A stretch of 64,000 nt of DNA, taken from contig NZ_AP019749.1 in assembly GCF_006740045.1 (NCBI RefSeq), positions 2,065,001-2,129,000 of the forward strand, written 5' to 3'. Every line of letters starts with the position of its first letter. Positions within the stretch are counted from its first letter, which is position 1. The notes below the pieces were generated by a model. That model ran no database searches. It was not told the DNA's origin and worked only from the letters and a program-made list of their open reading frames with translations. This DNA comes from Comamonas terrigena NBRC 13299 (lineage in GTDB: Bacteria > Pseudomonadota > Gammaproteobacteria > Burkholderiales > Burkholderiaceae_C). Both the position numbers and the translations under genes were made by a program. Of this stretch, positions 42,082 to 55,614 are shown piece by piece.

Positions 42082-42561
42082 TTATGCGTTGGCTGGCGTC
42101 AGGCTGCTCAAGCCCATGTCCGCGCTGGTGACGAGTTTCTCGATGTCCATGAGAATCAGCATGCGGGTCTGATCGGCCTGCTCCACCGTGGCAATACCCA
42201 TGATGTGCTGCGAGGACACGGCGCCATTGAACTCCGGTGCAGGCTTGATGTCTTGCGCTTGCAAAGCCACAACGTCCTGCACCGCATCCACGACCATGCC
42301 AATCACCCGGTTCGCCACATTCAAAACGATGGTGACGGTTTGGCTGCCGTAGTGCACATCGGTCATGCCGAATTTGATGCGCATATCCAGCACTGGAACA
42401 ATCACACCCCGCAAATTCAATACGCCCAGAATGAAGGCGGGGGCATTGGCCAGTCGGGTGGAAGGCTCATAGCCGCGAATTTCCTGGACTTTCAGGATAT
42501 CGATGCCGTACTGCTCTTCTCCCAGCTGGAAGCTTAAAAATTCATTGTTGTTGGATTTCAT
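42082..42561 (-). CDS. cheW: Chemotaxis coupling protein CheW
   Basis: 159 residues with the CheW/SH3-like fold: FLSFQLGEEQYGIDILKVQE and LRGVIVPVLDMR are diagnostic. It connects receptors to the CheA kinase. No cheA is in the window, so this pair is a satellite of a main chemotaxis operon elsewhere. Confidence 0.96.
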   Translation of the reverse strand: MKSNNNEFLSFQLGEEQYGIDILKVQEIRGYEPSTRLANAPAFILGVLNLRGVIVPVLDMRIKFGMTDVHYGSQTVTIVLNVANRVIGMVVDAVQDVVALQAQDIKPAPEFNGAVSSQHIMGIATVEQADQTRMLILMDIEKLVTSADMGLSSLTPANA

Positions 42562-43438
42562 GTCTCTGTGTGGTTGGGTTTATTGATTGCACGCAGAAGT
42601 ATCCACGCACCGGGTGGTGTGAGAGCGGCGGATCAAAGAAGAAAAGGCGGCCCAATATGGCCCATGTGTGCTGCATGCACGGACCGCCTCTCACCGCCAC
42701 CATGGCCATGGATGGTGTCTCCACCATGAAAAAGCTTTACTGATCCACAGCGCCGAATGACACGGGGCACCAGGTTTTGCTTCTGCGTGTAAAAGCCGAG
42801 AGGCTACGGTATCCATGGAGCGCATTGCGCATATTCCAGATGAATAAACTGTAACTTTCAGGCGATCAATTTTTGGCTATTGCCACAGGCCCTGGCGATG
42901 CCATTTTCTAAGAACAGTTCCCTGAATGGCTGCGTAGCGCCGCCATGGAATCTGGTGTGTGCGCTTTGCTTCGATATGGTTACTCTCCCGGCTGGCTGCC
43001 GCCGCCAACTACTTGGCCGGGCTGCGGCCGCAAGGGACGCATGAACCAGGATGGCAGGATCAGCACTCCGGGGCGCGACGACTGGGGTCAAGGAGGCCGG
43101 TCTGACCGTGTGGATAAGCCCCCGGCCCCCGGGGTATAGGGCCTTGCCTGCAGAGTGTGCGAAATCACATTAAAATCCTAGCAGTGGTCGCAGGTTTGCA
43201 CGCTTGGCTGTGCAGACGTGGGTTGATTCCCGTTTGCGCCACCATTTCACAAAGCGCCACACAGCGTATTCGCTGGCGTGGCGTTTTTCATTGGCTGCTG
43301 CGCTGTCTGTGCCAACAGTACGGGCACCGGCCAAGGCAGTGGCCATGTATGTAGGGTGTGATACACCCACAGCAGCTATGGCAGCTGTTGATACGTACAC
43401 TGTCAGGCTACGCGCCTGCTCCCCCACGGATTCGCACC
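42562..43438. other. Intergenic region between cheW and the YgiQ gene
   Basis: About 880 bases without a convincing gene. It holds the cheW promoter on the left. At 43205-43246 a stretch ending GATTCCCGTTTGCGCCACCA resembles the 3' end of a tRNA, but no matching 5' half is present. Short open frames (42858-43091 minus, 43204-43470 plus) look like noise. Confidence 0.5.
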
Positions 43439-45910
<2,472 letters not shown>

Positions 45911-45921
45911 GTGACCGAGAA

Positions 45922-45957
45922 GCCGCTTTTCTGCAAAGAGAACGCGGCTTTTTTGTG
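45922..45957 (+). terminator. YgiQ gene terminator
   Basis: Stem AAGCCGC/GCGGCTT with a long loop and six T residues, 12 bases after the stop. Confidence 0.8.
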
Positions 45958-46030
45958 GGGAAGGGGCTGGTCGGATGCGGCAGCGGGCGGTGATGCAGCC
46001 GCCGCCCCAGCACAGCGCGTGAACAGCGTT

Positions 46031-48484
46031 TTATGGCGTGTCCTGGGACGCTGTGCCGAAACGCTTGGCTCCTTGCGTGCTGGCGGCCGCAAAATATTCG
46101 TAGTTCCACGGCATGGGCTTGGCGATGCAGAAACCTTGTCCGTAATCGACCCCCATTTTGCGCAGCGCATCGATGGTGGCCTCGTTTTCCACAAACTCGG
46201 CCACCGTGCGCTTGCCCATCATGTGGCCGATCTGGTTGATCATCTCCACCATCGCGAAATTGGAGGGGTTTTCCAGCATGTCGTGTACAAAGCCGCCATC
46301 GATCTTCAGGTAGTCCACGGGCAGGCGCTTGAGGTAGTTGAAGCTGGACATGCCGGCGCCAAAATCGTCCAGCGAGAAACGGCAGCCCAGGGCCTTCAAC
46401 TCGGTAATCAGGCGGATGGCATTGTCCAGGTTGGCAATGGCGCTGGTTTCGGTGATTTCAAAGCACAGAATCTGCGGCGGAACGTGGAATTCCTCAATCT
46501 GCTGCTGGAGAAAGCCCAGCAGGGATTCATCGCCCAAGCTCATGCCGGACAGGTTGATGGCGCAGGTGTGTATCTCGCGCAGCTGTTTGGGGTAGCGTGC
46601 CAGGGTGTGCAGCGCATGGGTGACCACCCAGCGGTCCAGCGCCGGCATCAGGCCGTAACGTTCGGCTGCGGGGATGAAGTTGCCGGGCGGAATGATCTGC
46701 CCGTGTTCATCGGTCATGCGCAGCAACACTTCAAAGTGCAGGCCGTGCTCGGCCCGGGTCTGGAGAGGCGCCAGGGTCTGGGCAAACAGGCAAAAGCGGT
46801 TCTGGTCCAGCGCGGTACGGATGCGCTCCACCCAGTCCATCTCGCCCATGTAGCGCTTGAAGGCATGGTCTTCGTGCTCGTAGGCCAGGACTTTGTTGCG
46901 GCCGCTTTCCTTGGCGCGCAGACAGGCCATATCGGCCATGCGCAGCAGATCCTGGGCGCAGGCATCCACACCGCTGATATGCACCATGCCAATGCTGACG
47001 CCGGTGCGCAGAATGCGCGTGCCCCACTGCAGGTGCAGGCTCTGGATGGCATGGCGCAATTTCTCTGCCACCACACTGGCCTGCTCCGGCGTGTAGTCGT
47101 GCAGCAGCACGGCAAATTCATCGCCGCCCAGCCGGGCCACGGAGTCGCTGTCGCGCGTCAGGCGGCTGATGCAGTGGCAGACTTCGCGCAGCACTTCGTC
47201 GCCCGCCGTATAGCCGGAGGTATCGTTGATCAGCTTGAACTGGTCCAGGTCCAGGTGCAGCAGGGTGGCCGGGCGCGACTGGTTGCGTGGCACGCTGAGC
47301 AGGCGTTCCAGGCGGGTGCGGAATTCGCTGCGGTTCTCCAGTCCGGTCAGCGTGTCGTGGCGGGACTGCCAGTTGAGCTGGTGCATGAAGTTCTGTTCGC
47401 GCGTGACGTCGTGCAGTACCAGCACGGCGCCGGCCAGCTGGCCTTCCTGCTGTATGGGAGAGCCCATCAGCTTGACGGCCAGTTGCTGCTGGTCGTTGCT
47501 GCGGCGTATCCAGCGTACGGCCTCATCGCGGAAGGGGTGGGGGGACTCCATCAGGCGCACAAACACCGGATCGCGGCCTTCCAGCTCGGTGCGCTCGAAC
47601 ACCAGCACCTTCTCCAGGGCCTGCCCGAGCAGGATGTCGGCGGGCTGGCCCAGAAGGATTTCTGCCGCAGGATTGGCATAGACGATCAGCCCCTGGTCGT
47701 TCAGCGTGAGCACGCCATCGCCCAGTGCCGCCAGCGTGGTGTAGCCGCGCTCGCGTTCGGAATGCAAGGCGTTTTCCACCGTGTGGCTTTGCGTCAGCAG
47801 CTTGTTCACAAACCACAGAATGGCCGAAATCAGCAGCAGCGCCGTGCCGAAGTTGATGGCCAGCAGCACCTGGGTGATCCTGCGGGAATTCATCCCCAGT
47901 GAGTCGCTGAAGGCCTGACTCAAGGGCGCAATGCTGGCGTCGATGTGGCTGATTTCCAGGTGCCATGCCCTGCGCTGCAGCAGATCGATATTGCGTGGGT
48001 TGGTGGTGCGGGCAGTGCGGATTTCCATCGACAGCGTGACCAGCTGGTCCAGATAGGTGTCCGCAGCGCGCCACAGGCCTATCGTCTTGCGCATCCATTC
48101 CATGTCCCAGGTGAGCCGCAGAATGTCTGTGGCGGTGCCGATGTCGTCGCTGTGGACTTCTCCGCGCAGCAGTCCTTCACGCACCTGCTGGGTGTTGGTG
48201 GGAGAACGGTCCAGAGCCAGCCTGGCCAGCCGGTCCCCGAGGGGAATCTCCAGCGCCTGGCGGAATTGCTGGTACGCCTCTTCATCGCCCTGGGCGGCGT
48301 AGCGATCCAGGTAGAGGATGGCGTCTTTCTGGGCCTTGGACCAGGTGCTCTCGCCTGCCACGATGATGCGCGTGCCCGACAGCAGGTAAATGCTCGCGGT
48401 TGCCAGCAGCAATTGCAGGCAAATGGCCAGCACAAAAGGCCAGGTGCGGGCCAGGAGACTGCGTGCTTGGCTCCGGATGATCAT
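46031..48484 (-). CDS. PAS-GGDEF-EAL c-di-GMP signalling protein
   Basis: 817 residues: a membrane helix (about 15-36), an extracytoplasmic helical sensor (about 40-205), a second helix (about 210-230), PAS (about 245-370), GGDEF (about 380-540) with LGGDEF and an RxxD site (RDSD) five residues before it, and EAL (about 555-800). The EAL signature is EVL and the loop DDFGAGMSS is intact, so both activities are possible. Core-genome member of c-di-GMP signalling, divergent in sequence from the prophage enzymes. Confidence 0.93.
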   Translation of the reverse strand: MIIRSQARSLLARTWPFVLAICLQLLLATASIYLLSGTRIIVAGESTWSKAQKDAILYLDRYAAQGDEEAYQQFRQALEIPLGDRLARLALDRSPTNTQQVREGLLRGEVHSDDIGTATDILRLTWDMEWMRKTIGLWRAADTYLDQLVTLSMEIRTARTTNPRNIDLLQRRAWHLEISHIDASIAPLSQAFSDSLGMNSRRITQVLLAINFGTALLLISAILWFVNKLLTQSHTVENALHSERERGYTTLAALGDGVLTLNDQGLIVYANPAAEILLGQPADILLGQALEKVLVFERTELEGRDPVFVRLMESPHPFRDEAVRWIRRSNDQQQLAVKLMGSPIQQEGQLAGAVLVLHDVTREQNFMHQLNWQSRHDTLTGLENRSEFRTRLERLLSVPRNQSRPATLLHLDLDQFKLINDTSGYTAGDEVLREVCHCISRLTRDSDSVARLGGDEFAVLLHDYTPEQASVVAEKLRHAIQSLHLQWGTRILRTGVSIGMVHISGVDACAQDLLRMADMACLRAKESGRNKVLAYEHEDHAFKRYMGEMDWVERIRTALDQNRFCLFAQTLAPLQTRAEHGLHFEVLLRMTDEHGQIIPPGNFIPAAERYGLMPALDRWVVTHALHTLARYPKQLREIHTCAINLSGMSLGDESLLGFLQQQIEEFHVPPQILCFEITETSAIANLDNAIRLITELKALGCRFSLDDFGAGMSSFNYLKRLPVDYLKIDGGFVHDMLENPSNFAMVEMINQIGHMMGKRTVAEFVENEATIDALRKMGVDYGQGFCIAKPMPWNYEYFAAASTQGAKRFGTASQDTP

Positions 48485-48527
48485 GGGTGGGTGCGGAGGA
48501 ATGGGCAGTGAATGGACATGGGCGTGC

Positions 48528-49952
48528 TTACCTCAATGACAATGCGGCGCACTCGGTCGCTTGGCTGCTGTTTTGCAGGGTGTTGTCGGTCTGGAAACCC
48601 GCCACCAGATGGCTAAGCCGCTGCGCCTGCTGTGCCAGTGCCTGTGCGGCGTGGCTGGATTGCTCTACCAGAGCCGCATTCTCCTGGGTCAGCGTGTCCA
48701 CCTGCTGTACCGCCGAGCTGGCATGCTGCAGCTGGGTGGCCTGTTGCTGTGCGGTCTGACTGATGGCCTCGATCAGTGTGGCGACCTGCTGGGAGTGGCT
48801 GACCAGTTGGTCCATGCTGTGGCCTGCCTGGCCCACCAGATTGGCTCCATGGTCGGCGTGGCCCATCGATTGTTCGATCAACTGGCGCACATCCCGGGCG
48901 GCACTGGCGCTGCGCTGGGCCAGGGCCCGTACTTCGCTGGCCACCATGGCAAAGCCCCTGCCTTGTTCCCCTGCGCGTGCGGCTTCCACGGCGGCATTCA
49001 GTGCCAGGATATTGGTCTGGAAGGCAATGGAGTCGATCAGCCCCACGATGTCACCGATCTTGCGCGCACTGCTGTGAATGGCTTCCATGGTGCTCACGAC
49101 ATTGCGCACCACGCTGCCGCAGGCATGTGCGCTGCTGCGGATGGCGTCCATGCTGGCAGCCGTCTGCTGCAACTGGCTCACCGCGGATTCAGCACGCTGG
49201 CCCAGGTGCTGGTTGCCTTGGGCGATGGTGTTGCTGGTCTGCAGCACCAGTGCGGCGGCGGCATGGGTTTCGGCCACCACCTCGTGCATGCGCGCCAGCG
49301 CATGGCGCACGGATTGCGCCGTGGGGCTGGTGACGGGCTTGTGCTGCACGTTCAGCGACAGCTCGCCGCTGGCGGAAGGCTGGCACAGGCTGCGCAGCTC
49401 GGCCGATTCCACTGCGTCGGTGCGCATGCGCAGCGCAATGCCCACTTCCACCGCTGTCTGTACCACCACAAACACTGCGTGCAGGACCACGCGCCCCACA
49501 TCCGGCTGGGTCAGGCAGAACACGGGCAGGCCCAGCCACTGCAGGTGGTCGAAGGCCACATGGTGCACGGCAATGGCGGCGGCTGCCACCACGATGGGGC
49601 GCCAGTCACGGTAGACCAGCAAAAATGCCAGAAAAACGAACACACCGAAGTGCAGCTCGGTTTGCCCCATCGACAGCTGGATGTGCAGGGCCACCATGCC
49701 CATGCCGCACACTGCCAGCGTGCACCGGGACAGCATGGAACCGGGTGCCAGACGGTAGGTCACGGCAGCGATGGCCAGCAGAAGCAGGGCGGCGGTACTG
49801 CCGGCGCCCAGGGCGCCATAGATGCCACCCAGCGCTGCCGCGGCCACCGCCCCCAGACTCAGAATGCCCAGCACGGTTACATCCGCGCGGCATGCCATGG
49901 CATGCATGCTGGCATGCACTTCGTCCCGGGCTGGCTGCGTGACAGTCTTCAT
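48528..49952 (-). CDS. Methyl-accepting chemotaxis protein with multi-pass membrane domain
   Basis: 474 residues from ATG 49952, preceded by AAGGGA. Instead of a periplasmic ligand domain it has about six hydrophobic segments (about residues 25-180), followed by a cytoplasmic MCP signalling domain with [20 protein letters not shown]. No HAMP domain is evident. Such receptors may sense membrane or energy state. It is followed at a distance of 43 bases by the GGDEF-EAL gene on the same strand. Confidence 0.9.
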   Translation of the reverse strand: MKTVTQPARDEVHASMHAMACRADVTVLGILSLGAVAAAALGGIYGALGAGSTAALLLLAIAAVTYRLAPGSMLSRCTLAVCGMGMVALHIQLSMGQTELHFGVFVFLAFLLVYRDWRPIVVAAAAIAVHHVAFDHLQWLGLPVFCLTQPDVGRVVLHAVFVVVQTAVEVGIALRMRTDAVESAELRSLCQPSASGELSLNVQHKPVTSPTAQSVRHALARMHEVVAETHAAAALVLQTSNTIAQGNQHLGQRAESAVSQLQQTAASMDAIRSSAHACGSVVRNVVSTMEAIHSSARKIGDIVGLIDSIAFQTNILALNAAVEAARAGEQGRGFAMVASEVRALAQRSASAARDVRQLIEQSMGHADHGANLVGQAGHSMDQLVSHSQQVATLIEAISQTAQQQATQLQHASSAVQQVDTLTQENAALVEQSSHAAQALAQQAQRLSHLVAGFQTDNTLQNSSQATECAALSLR

Positions 49953-50138
49953 GGATGTCCCTTGTAGAGTTCCCTGCACCGCATGGAATGGGCGAGGGAG
50001 CCAGGACATTCACTGGTGCATGCTGTGGTGCACCGGCGCAACCCTCATCCAAGAGCAGGGCGGAATACGCCCCCCATGCAGCCCAGGGGCCGCTTGATTG
50101 GTACCGGCTGTGCGCAACTAACGCACGGCTTCAGTCCA

Positions 50139-51038
50139 TTATTTGTTTCTATCTGCAAGGACATGTAGGGGAATGTCCTTTTCTACGGACAAGCGTTCTA
50201 AATCTGTACCAGCGGTGGTCTGCAGGAAGCGGGCGATTTGGTCGTGCACCGCCGGTGTGCGCATGGCCTGCACGCTGCCGTCGCACTCCACGCCTGCCAG
50301 GGCGCAGAGCTGGCGGGCAAAGTGGGGCTCCAGGGCGGCTACGGCTACATGCCCGTCGGCCGTGGCGTAGACACGATAGCCGGCATGGGCCCCGCCCACA
50401 TCGCCGTTGGGAGTGGTCAGGCCCCAGTGCAGGGGCTGGGCCAGCCAGTGGGCCGCCTGGGCCAGGCCCACGTCGCGCACCACGCCGGTGCCGCTGCGTT
50501 CACGCTCCAGCAGGGCTTGCAGCAGGGCTTCGGCCGCGCTCAGGGCGCCGGCCATGTCGGCGTGCAGGCTGGTGGGCATGTGGCCGGGGCTGACCAGGCC
50601 GGCTTCGGCCTGGTAGGTCAGGTCGTGGCCGGGTTGGCTGGCTGCTTCGGCATTCAGATCCCCCTGAATGCGCACCATGCACAGCTGGGGGTAACGGGCG
50701 TGCAGGTGCTCCCAGTCCACTCCCAGCTTGATCAGGGCGCCCGGGCGGAAGGAGGTGATGAGCACATCGGTGACCAGCAGCTCCTGCTGCAGCAGCAGTT
50801 GGCCTTCCTCTGTTTTGAGATTGGCGTGCAGCACGCGCACACCCTGGTGCAGCTCGCGGTAGGCAGCAGGGCTGTACTGGGCCATGGGGTCGGCGCTGCT
50901 GCTGCCCTCGGGCGGTGGAGGCTCGAGCTTGGTGCAGATGGCGCCCATCTGGTGGCAGCGCAGCAGGGCGGCCGGCCCCGGCAGATTCAGCGCCAGGCTG
51001 AGGACGCGGATGCCTTGAAGTGTGGGGTGGTGTCTCAT
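50139..51038 (-). CDS. CaiB/BaiF (family III) CoA-transferase-like protein, short
   Basis: 299 residues from ATG 51038. Motifs VLSLALNLPGPAALLRCHQM and GHDLTYQAEAGLVS (with the family catalytic Asp) place it in the CoA-transferase/alpha-methylacyl-CoA racemase family. It is shorter than the usual 360-400 residues; the C-terminal part is compact and ends LADRNK. An upstream extension of the frame to 51266 lacks similarity. Substrate unknown. Confidence 0.8.
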   Translation of the reverse strand: MRHHPTLQGIRVLSLALNLPGPAALLRCHQMGAICTKLEPPPPEGSSSADPMAQYSPAAYRELHQGVRVLHANLKTEEGQLLLQQELLVTDVLITSFRPGALIKLGVDWEHLHARYPQLCMVRIQGDLNAEAASQPGHDLTYQAEAGLVSPGHMPTSLHADMAGALSAAEALLQALLERERSGTGVVRDVGLAQAAHWLAQPLHWGLTTPNGDVGGAHAGYRVYATADGHVAVAALEPHFARQLCALAGVECDGSVQAMRTPAVHDQIARFLQTTAGTDLERLSVEKDIPLHVLADRNK

Positions 51039-51266
51039 GGTGATCTTGTGGTTTTGATAAGGGCGGCAACGCTGCTGCGGATGGCTATCCGTCTTTATAG
51101 CCGGTATGCTGGCGCTGGCGTTCAGCCGCAGCGACAGCGTTTGCTCTGAAAATATGAGCCGGCTGTGCCCTGTGCAAGGGCTGTACAGGGCAAAAAACAC
51201 ATGGATTTCCCTGAGGCCGGCGCGGCACAGAGAGGTCTGCCTGCGCAATGCCGGGGGCGCAGGCAT

Positions 51267-51290
51267 AAAAAAGCCGCCCGAAGGCGGCTT
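51267..51290 (-). terminator. Terminator of the aminotransferase gene
   Basis: An 8-bp stem AAGCCGCC/GGCGGCTT with a CGAA loop and six T residues in the minus direction. Confidence 0.9.
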
Positions 51291-51338
51291 GGCAGAACAC
51301 GACCGGCTGCAGCGCAGTGCGCCGCAGCCGTCGCATCT

Positions 51339-52535
51339 TCAGATCACGGCAGCAATGGACTTGCAGACGTGGTCGATGTTCTTGCTGTTCAGTGCGGCCA
51401 CGCACATGCGGCCGGTGTCGGTGCCGTACACGCCGAATTCATTGCGCAGGCGCACCATCTGGTCCTTGGACAGGCCGGAGTAGCTGAACATGCCGATCTG
51501 GGTGGTGATGAAGCTCATGTCTTGCTGCACGCCGGCAGCCTTCAGGCCGTCCACCAGCTTCTGGCGCATGGCCTTGATGCGCACGCGCATCTCGCCCAGC
51601 TCGGCTTCCCACTGGGCACGCAGCTCGGGGTTGTTCAGCACGGCGGCCACCACAGCGCCACCGTGGGTGGGTGGGTTGGAGTAGTTGGTGCGGATGACGA
51701 TCTTCAGCTGCGACAGCACGCGGGCTGCTTCTTCCTTGTCGTTGGCCACCACGGACAGGGCGCCCACGCGCTCGCCGTACAGGCTGAAGCTCTTGGAGAA
51801 GGAGGTGGAGACGAAGATGTTCAGGCCAGCGGCCACGAACTTGGCGATCACGGCGCCGTCCTCGGCCAGGCCGTAGCCAAAGCCTTGGTAGGCCATGTCC
51901 AGGAAGGCGACCAGGCCCTTGGCCTTGACCACTTCGATCACTTTGTCCCACTGGGCGGGGGTGATGTCATAGCCGGTGGGGTTGTGGCAGCAGGCGTGCA
52001 GCACCACCACAGTGCCGGGGGCTGCTGCGCTCAGGTCGGCGATCATGCCTTCGAAGTTGATGGCGCGGTTGGCGGCATCGTAGTACTTGTAGCTGTCCAC
52101 TTCAAAACCGGCGTTCTGGAAGATGGCGCGGTGGTTTTCCCAGCTGGGGTCGGAGATCAGCACCTTGGCGTTGGGGTTGAGCTTCTTCAGGAAGTCTGCG
52201 CCGATCTTCAGGCCGCCCGTACCGCCCACGGCCTGCACGGTGGACACGCGGCCGGACTTGACCACGTCGGACTCGGCGCCGAACACCAGGGCCTTCACGC
52301 CGTTGTCGTAGGCAGCGATGCCGTCGATGGGCAGGTAGCCGCGGGCGGTGGGCTTGTCCATCATGGCCTTTTCAGCAGCCTGCACGCACTGCAGCAGGGG
52401 CAGCTTGCCGTTATCGTCGAAATACACGCCCACGCCCAGGTTCACTTTGTTGGGGTTGTTGTCGGCGGCGAATTGATCATTCAGGCCCAGGATCGGATCG
52501 CGGGGAGCCATCTCGACGGCGGTAAACAGAGACAT
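51339..52535 (-). CDS. Aromatic/aspartate aminotransferase (class I)
   Basis: 398 residues of the AspC/TyrB family. The PLP lysine lies in STSFSKSFSLYGERVG, and HACCHNPTGYD and IRTNYSNPP are family motifs; the final Arg region GRMCVAAL binds the substrate carboxylate. It transaminates aspartate or aromatic amino acids and may supply the last step of Phe/Tyr synthesis, for which the left operon has no hisC-type aminotransferase. Confidence 0.92.
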   Translation of the reverse strand: MSLFTAVEMAPRDPILGLNDQFAADNNPNKVNLGVGVYFDDNGKLPLLQCVQAAEKAMMDKPTARGYLPIDGIAAYDNGVKALVFGAESDVVKSGRVSTVQAVGGTGGLKIGADFLKKLNPNAKVLISDPSWENHRAIFQNAGFEVDSYKYYDAANRAINFEGMIADLSAAAPGTVVVLHACCHNPTGYDITPAQWDKVIEVVKAKGLVAFLDMAYQGFGYGLAEDGAVIAKFVAAGLNIFVSTSFSKSFSLYGERVGALSVVANDKEEAARVLSQLKIVIRTNYSNPPTHGGAVVAAVLNNPELRAQWEAELGEMRVRIKAMRQKLVDGLKAAGVQQDMSFITTQIGMFSYSGLSKDQMVRLRNEFGVYGTDTGRMCVAALNSKNIDHVCKSIAAVI

Positions 52536-52649
52536 GAAAAGTCCTTGATGGTGGAAATAAAGCGGGGAGCCCCCAAGTACTGCGGTAGTCTTGAGAGTTG
52601 CCCCGTTATTTTAGCCCCGGGCAGCGTCATGCGTTGAGCACATAACACC

Positions 52650-54707
52650 ATGCAAGAAGCTATTGATACCGCGCCAGAAGGCACTTTTGTGCATTTCCCC
52701 GATTCGCCCTTCGAGCTGTTCCAGCCGTACCCGCCGGCAGGAGACCAGCCTGCGGCCATTGCCAAGCTGGTGGAAGGCATTGAGGACGGTGAGGCTTTTC
52801 AGACCTTGCTGGGGGTGACAGGTTCGGGCAAGACCTTCACCATGGCCAATGTGATTGCCCGCATGGGGCGGCCGGCCATTGTGTTTGCGCCCAACAAGAC
52901 GCTGGCTGCACAGCTGTACAGCGAGTTCCGCGAGTTCTTCCCGAACAACGCGGTGGAATACTTTGTCAGCTACTACGATTATTACCAGCCCGAAGCCTAT
53001 GTGCCGCAGCGCGACCTGTTCATTGAAAAGGACAGCGCCATCAACGAGCACATCGAGCAGATGCGGCTGTCGTGTACCAAAAGCCTGATGGAGCGGCGCG
53101 ATGTGGTGATCGTGGCCACCGTCTCGGCGATCTACGGTATCGGCGAGCCGGAGAGCTACCACCGCATGGTGATGACACTGCGCACCGGCGATACGCTGAG
53201 CCAGCGCGATGCGATCGCCCAGCTGATCCGCATGCAGTACCAGCGCAACGACCAGGAGTTCACGCGCGGCAAGTTCCGCGTGCGCGGGGACACCATCGAT
53301 GTGTTCCCGTCGGAAAACTCGGAGCTGGCGCTGCGCATCGAACTGTTTGACGATGAGGTGGACAGCCTGCAACTGTTCGATCCGCTGACCGGGCGCGTCA
53401 AGCAAAGCATCCCGCGCTTTACCGTCTACCCCAGCAGCCACTATGTGACGCCGCGCGACAAGGTGCTGGCGGCGGTGGAGACCATCAAGCTGGAGCTGGC
53501 CGAACGCCTGAAGCAATTGGTGGGCGACGGCAAACTGGTGGAAGCCCAGCGCCTGGAGCAGCGCACGCGCTTCGATCTGGAAATGCTGTCCGAAGTGGGG
53601 CACTGCAAGGGCATCGAGAACTACACGCGCCACCTGTCGGGCTCGAACCCGGGCGATCCGCCCAGCACGCTGACCGACTACATGCCCAAGGACTCGCTGA
53701 TGTTCCTGGATGAGAGCCACCAGATGATCGGCCAGCTCAACGCCATGTACAACGGTGACAAGGCGCGCAAGACCACGCTGGTGGAATATGGCTTCCGCCT
53801 GCCGTCGGCGCTGGACAACCGTCCACTGAAATTCGAGGAGTTCGAGCAGCGCATGCGCCAGGTGGTGTTTGTCTCTGCCACGCCGGCGGACTACGAAAAG
53901 ACGCACTCCGGCCAGGTGGTGGACCAGGTGGTGCGGCCCACCGGACTGGTCGATCCGGAAATTGAAGTGCGTCCTGCCACCCACCAGGTGGACGATGTGC
54001 TGCAGGAAATTCGCAAGCGGTCGGACGTGGGGGAGCGGGTGCTGATCACCACGCTGACCAAGCGCATGGCCGAGCAGCTGACCGACTACCTGACGGACAA
54101 CGGAGTGAAGGTGCGCTATCTGCACTCGGATGTGGACACGGTGGAGCGTGTGGAAATCATCCGCGACCTGCGCCTGGGGGCTTTTGACGTGCTGGTGGGC
54201 ATCAATCTGCTGCGCGAAGGCCTGGACATTCCCGAGGTGTCGCTGGTGGCCATCCTGGATGCGGACAAGGAAGGCTTTCTGCGTGCCGAGCGCAGCCTGA
54301 TCCAGACCATCGGCCGCGCGGCGCGCAATCTCCACGGCAAGGCCATTCTGTATGCGGACCGGATCACGGATTCGATGCGCAAGGCCATCGACGAAACCGA
54401 ACGCCGTCGCGTCAAGCAGATGGCGTACAACGAAGCGAATGGAGTGGTTCCGCAGGCTATTGTCAAGAGGGTGAAAGACCTGATTGATGGGGTCTACAGC
54501 GAAAAGAGCGGAAAAGAGGCCAAGCAACTCGAAGTACGCCAGCGTCAGGTCGAGGAAGTGCAGGAACTTTCCGAAAAGGAAATGGCCAAAGAAATCAAGC
54601 GTCTCGAGAAGGAGATGCTGGAGTTCGCGCGCAACCTGGAATTCGAGCAGGCCGCCCGTGCGCGCGATCAGTTGGCTGCGTTGAAGACGCGGATGTTGGG
54701 TGTCTAG
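52650..54707 (+). CDS. uvrB: Excinuclease ABC subunit B
   Basis: 685 residues. Walker A GVTGSGKT, the damage-probing beta-hairpin [15 protein letters not shown], the helicase motif DESH, helicase motif [11 protein letters not shown] and a C-terminal UVR domain are all present. UvrB verifies DNA damage in nucleotide excision repair. No LexA box is evident in the 115 bases upstream. Confidence 0.97.
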   Translation: MQEAIDTAPEGTFVHFPDSPFELFQPYPPAGDQPAAIAKLVEGIEDGEAFQTLLGVTGSGKTFTMANVIARMGRPAIVFAPNKTLAAQLYSEFREFFPNNAVEYFVSYYDYYQPEAYVPQRDLFIEKDSAINEHIEQMRLSCTKSLMERRDVVIVATVSAIYGIGEPESYHRMVMTLRTGDTLSQRDAIAQLIRMQYQRNDQEFTRGKFRVRGDTIDVFPSENSELALRIELFDDEVDSLQLFDPLTGRVKQSIPRFTVYPSSHYVTPRDKVLAAVETIKLELAERLKQLVGDGKLVEAQRLEQRTRFDLEMLSEVGHCKGIENYTRHLSGSNPGDPPSTLTDYMPKDSLMFLDESHQMIGQLNAMYNGDKARKTTLVEYGFRLPSALDNRPLKFEEFEQRMRQVVFVSATPADYEKTHSGQVVDQVVRPTGLVDPEIEVRPATHQVDDVLQEIRKRSDVGERVLITTLTKRMAEQLTDYLTDNGVKVRYLHSDVDTVERVEIIRDLRLGAFDVLVGINLLREGLDIPEVSLVAILDADKEGFLRAERSLIQTIGRAARNLHGKAILYADRITDSMRKAIDETERRRVKQMAYNEANGVVPQAIVKRVKDLIDGVYSEKSGKEAKQLEVRQRQVEEVQELSEKEMAKEIKRLEKEMLEFARNLEFEQAARARDQLAALKTRMLGV

Positions 54708-54962
54708 GCATGCCGCCTGTCGGGGGAAACCGCGGGGCCGAGAAGGTCTCGCTATGCCCGCAAGCGACAAAAACCATGGTATCCGACAAATTTGATGGGG
54801 TTTATGCTATACTCCTGTCAATAACTCAACAACAACACACTTCGAAACAAAGAAGGGCTCTGGACCTTTTATAGGGCGGAGTAAGGGCGGAGACGGTGTC
54901 GGTACCAGGCATCCACTTGGCCGACGTTTCTGTAACCACAAGCCTGATTGAAGGAGCTCGCG
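54708..54962 (+). promoter_or_regulatory. isc operon promoter region
   Basis: 255 bases between uvrB and iscR. A TATACT hexamer at about 54807 in an AT-rich stretch is the likely -10 of the isc promoter, which IscR usually represses when Fe-S clusters are plentiful. GGAG before the ATG at 54963 is the iscR ribosome-binding site. No IscR site is certain by eye. Confidence 0.5.
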
Positions 54963-55499
54963 ATGCGTCTCACTACCAAAGGCCGCTTTGCGGTCACTGC
55001 CATGATCGACTTGGCCCTGCGCCAGAACAACGGTCCTGTCACCCTGGCGGCCATCAGCCAACGCCAGCAAATTTCGCTCTCTTATCTGGAGCAGTTGTTC
55101 GGCAAGCTGCGCCGCCATGAACTGGTGGAGTCGACCCGTGGTCCTGGTGGTGGATACACCCTGGCACGCAAGGCGGCCGACATCACCGTGGCCGACATCA
55201 TTGTGTCGGTGGACGAGCCCATTGACGCCACCCAGTGTGGCGGCAAGGAAAACTGCATGGGCGAAGCCGGCCGTTGCATGACCCACGAGCTGTGGGCCGC
55301 ACTGAACCAGCGCATGGTCGAGTTTCTGGACTCCGTCACCCTGCAAAAGCTGGTGGACGAGCAGATCGCCAAGGGCGTTCAGATCGAGGACAAGCCGGTC
55401 GTGCGCCGTGCGATCTCGACCGCGCCGGTGGTCAAGCCCATCCGCGTGAACGCCCCGAATTCGGTTTTTGCCCTGGGCAACGCCTTCGCAAAATCCTGA
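54963..55499 (+). CDS. iscR: Fe-S cluster assembly regulator IscR
   Basis: 178 residues ([14 protein letters not shown] start), Rrf2-type winged helix, with the 2Fe-2S ligands in the cluster [20 protein letters not shown]. Senses Fe-S status and controls the operon it heads. The C-terminal extension after residue 135 is longer than in E. coli. Confidence 0.96.
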   Translation: MRLTTKGRFAVTAMIDLALRQNNGPVTLAAISQRQQISLSYLEQLFGKLRRHELVESTRGPGGGYTLARKAADITVADIIVSVDEPIDATQCGGKENCMGEAGRCMTHELWAALNQRMVEFLDSVTLQKLVDEQIAKGVQIEDKPVVRRAISTAPVVKPIRVNAPNSVFALGNAFAKS

Positions 55500-55614
55500 T
55501 TCGGCGGGTGCGTGCTGGTCCCTCGGGAGCGGCGCCCACCCGGACAACGGCCAATTATTTCGGCACATTCATTTCGGCATATTCAATTGCCAGCCTGATT
55601 TCATAGAGCCAGCC

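Noticed and set aside
42858..43091. 77-codon minus-strand frame near cheW
   Set aside because: Composition is noise-like and no ribosome-binding site or family pattern is visible.
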